Shown here: piece by piece, positions 4,805 through 6,344 of the stretch
Numbering within the stretch: the first letter of the stretch is position 1
Layout of the letters: the number at the start of each line of letters is the position of its first letter
Assembly (NCBI GenBank): GCA_903930725.1
Contig: CAIYZW010000800.1
Location: forward strand, 1-6,344
Direction of reading: 5' to 3'
Length of the DNA stretch: 6,344 nt
Origin: an uncultured Bacteroidota bacterium
GTDB lineage: Bacteria > Bacteroidota > Bacteroidia > Bacteroidales > 4484-276
Notes under the pieces: generated by a model
What the model saw: the letters and a program-made list of their open reading frames with translations, nothing else
Databases searched by the model: none
Told to the model about the DNA's origin: nothing
Position numbers and translations under genes: made by a program

Positions 4805-6344
4805 ATGAAAAAACTTACGCTTAAACAGTTGCTCTTCGCTTTGATAGCCATTGTTTTTACTTGTTCAACACTCACTGCCCAACAAACCAAAGCAAATTTA
4901 AAAAAGCCGCCTACACTCAAACATTGGATGACGCCTGAAGAGGCCAAACTGAAACATCTGATCGGGCGTAATTTTGTTCCGACTGATCCACCACAAGGCC
5001 CGGTTACAAATATTGCCGAATTTAACAGGATGCAATCGGTTTTAATAGCTTACGAATTTGGAATTTCATATCAGGTTATTGCCGAAATGTCGCAGGACTG
5101 TAAAGTAACCACTATTGTTGCCAACGCCAGCGAAGAAACCTACGTCCGTAACAAATACATCCAGAATGGCGTAGTTATTGGCAATTGTGATTTTTTGTAT
5201 GCCCCGGTTGACTCATACTGGACGCGTGATTACGGCCCCTGGTTTGTTTATGACGGAAATAATGAGTTTGGAATCGTTGATTTCCCATACAACCGCCCAC
5301 GCCCCAACGATGATGAGATTCCGGTAAAAGTTGCTACCAGCCTTGGTATTAACCTTTTTGGGATGGATGTTGACCATACCGGCGGAAATTACATGACCGA
5401 CGGCATGGGAATTTCTTCGTCAACCGACCTGGTTTGGGTGGAAAACCCAGGACAGACCCATGTTCAGATTGCTCAGAAGTTTCAGGATTATCTTGGAATT
5501 AGTAATTATCACGTAGTTGCCGATCCCAACAACACCTACATTGATCACATTGACTGCTGGGGCAAATTCCTGGATGTTGATAAAGTGTTAATCCGGTCGG
5601 TGCCCACAAGCCATCCCCAGTATGCCGCAATAGAGGCCACAGCCGCCTATTACGCAGCTCAGACCTCTTCGTACGGAACCCCATTTCAGGTTTTCAGAGT
5701 TTATACCCCGAACAATCAGCCATACACCAATTCTCTGATTCTGAATAAAAAAGTAATTGTTCCAATCACAAATTCCGCTAACGATGCCGCCGCCATTGCT
5801 TCATATCAGGCAGCTATGCCGGGCTACGAAGTTGTTGGATTTACCGGAACATGGGAATCAACAGATGCCTTGCATTGTCGTGCAATTGGCATTGCCGACC
5901 TTGGAATGTTGCATATCCGCCACGTTGCGCTATTGGGAAATCAGCCATATCTTCCCTCGTACCCCATCGAAGCCGAAATTAAGACTTTTAGCGGACAGCC
6001 GGTTTACGCCGATTCGGCCATTATTTATTACCGCGTAAATGGCGCTGCATGGCAAAAAACGAACATGACCAATACCTCCGGCGAAACCTGGACCGGGAGT
6101 ATTCCGGGAACTGCAGGTGGCAGCGAAATCCAATATTATCTTTACGTTGCCGACCAGTCGGGCCGCCGCGAAACCCATCCTTTTATCGGGCAACCCGACC
6201 CGCATAATTTCTTTGTCGGCGAACAGGCATTTGCACATATCTATTTAAATCCAACCTCACTTGTCGTTGAGGCCATGGCCGGTGAGACAGGAAATACAGA
6301 TTTAACGCTTGGAAATGTTGGTGATCTGGAATTAAATTATTCAA
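4805..6344 (+). CDS. Secreted peptidylarginine deiminase, PPAD type (partial, C-terminus cut)
   Basis: The first 513 codons are present and the frame is open to the right edge. A signal peptide (KK, hydrophobic 9-18, likely cleavage after LTA at 25) is followed by a PAD_porph (PF04371) catalytic domain of about residues 35-370, an Ig-like domain of about 372-472 (AIIYYRVNGAAW, IQYYLYVAD), and the start of another beta domain from 480 (LNPTSLVVEA). The family converts peptidyl-arginine to citrulline plus ammonia with a catalytic cysteine. The active-site set of P. gingivalis PPAD is present: W139, D142 (WTRDYGPW), R164 and R166 (NRPR), Y245, H248 and D250 (YIDHIDCWGK), N309 and C358 (ALHCR). 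From W139 to N309 each lies exactly 12 residues after the PPAD number (W127, D130, R152, R154, Y233, H236, D238, N297); C358 is 7 after C351. The arginine pair, secretion signal and Ig domain argue against a cytosolic agmatine deiminase. A T9SS sorting domain is expected beyond the window. Confidence 0.92.
   Translation, partial: MKKLTLKQLLFALIAIVFTCSTLTAQQTKANLKKPPTLKHWMTPEEAKLKHLIGRNFVPTDPPQGPVTNIAEFNRMQSVLIAYEFGISYQVIAEMSQDCKVTTIVANASEETYVRNKYIQNGVVIGNCDFLYAPVDSYWTRDYGPWFVYDGNNEFGIVDFPYNRPRPNDDEIPVKVATSLGINLFGMDVDHTGGNYMTDGMGISSSTDLVWVENPGQTHVQIAQKFQDYLGISNYHVVADPNNTYIDHIDCWGKFLDVDKVLIRSVPTSHPQYAAIEATAAYYAAQTSSYGTPFQVFRVYTPNNQPYTNSLILNKKVIVPITNSANDAAAIASYQAAMPGYEVVGFTGTWESTDALHCRAIGIADLGMLHIRHVALLGNQPYLPSYPIEAEIKTFSGQPVYADSAIIYYRVNGAAWQKTNMTNTSGETWTGSIPGTAGGSEIQYYLYVADQSGRRETHPFIGQPDPHNFFVGEQAFAHIYLNPTSLVVEAMAGETGNTDLTLGNVGDLELNYS

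Noticed and set aside
5930..6238. 102-codon minus-strand ORF inside the deiminase gene
   Set aside because: It lies antisense to a well-supported coding frame with conserved domains and has no recognisable features.
4805..6344. Agmatine deiminase (polyamine pathway) as the product
   Set aside because: Signal peptide, C-terminal Ig-like domain and the R164/R166 pair at PPAD spacing favour a secreted protein deiminase; agmatine deiminases are cytosolic and end after the catalytic domain.
1..6344. CRISPR array, tRNA, rRNA, or insertion sequence
   Set aside because: No regularly spaced direct repeats, no cloverleaf with a CCA end, no rRNA-like conserved stretches and no transposase reading frame were found by eye.

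Overview
The window looks like chromosomal DNA of a Bacteroidota bacterium. Two secreted proteins fit type IX secretion (T9SS): one has a complete type A sorting domain, the other is a large secreted deiminase cut by the window edge. Four genes are preceded by exact or near matches to the Bacteroidota -7 promoter element TAnnTTTG, and no strong Shine-Dalgarno sites are seen. The order Bacteroidales/Marinilabiliales is a guess; no rRNA or tRNA is present to settle it.

Left part (1-1965, all minus strand): a defence-like cluster. An antitoxin gene (1465-1704) overlaps a RelE/ParE-type toxin gene (1166-1471) by 7 bases. After a 32-base gap comes the first 377 codons of a large Mrr-nuclease/DEAH-helicase protein that runs off the left edge and resembles single-chain type ISP restriction enzymes (COG4889 type). 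Upstream of the antitoxin lies a decayed copy of the 5' end of the same nuclease-helicase gene, carrying an internal 52-codon deletion. The toxin-antitoxin pair therefore sits between an intact and a broken copy of the same reading frame.

Middle part (1966-3666): about 320 bases without a gene, holding an AT-only inverted repeat, a GC-rich palindrome that may belong to a dispersed repeat, and a strong intrinsic terminator. Next is a minus-strand gene for a 366-residue secreted protein with a T9SS sorting domain and no recognised function, then about 280 bases without a clear gene.

Right part (3667-6344): tatA and a RimJ/RimL-type GNAT acetyltransferase gene on the minus strand, then, divergently on the plus strand, the first 513 codons of a secreted peptidylarginine deiminase. 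This last protein is the highlight. Its active-site residues match those of Porphyromonas gingivalis PPAD at a constant +12 offset from W127 to N297, including the two arginines that read the C-terminal carboxylate of the substrate. This points to a PPAD-type protein deiminase rather than a cytosolic agmatine deiminase. It continues into an Ig-like domain and the start of a further beta-rich domain, and is cut by the right edge.
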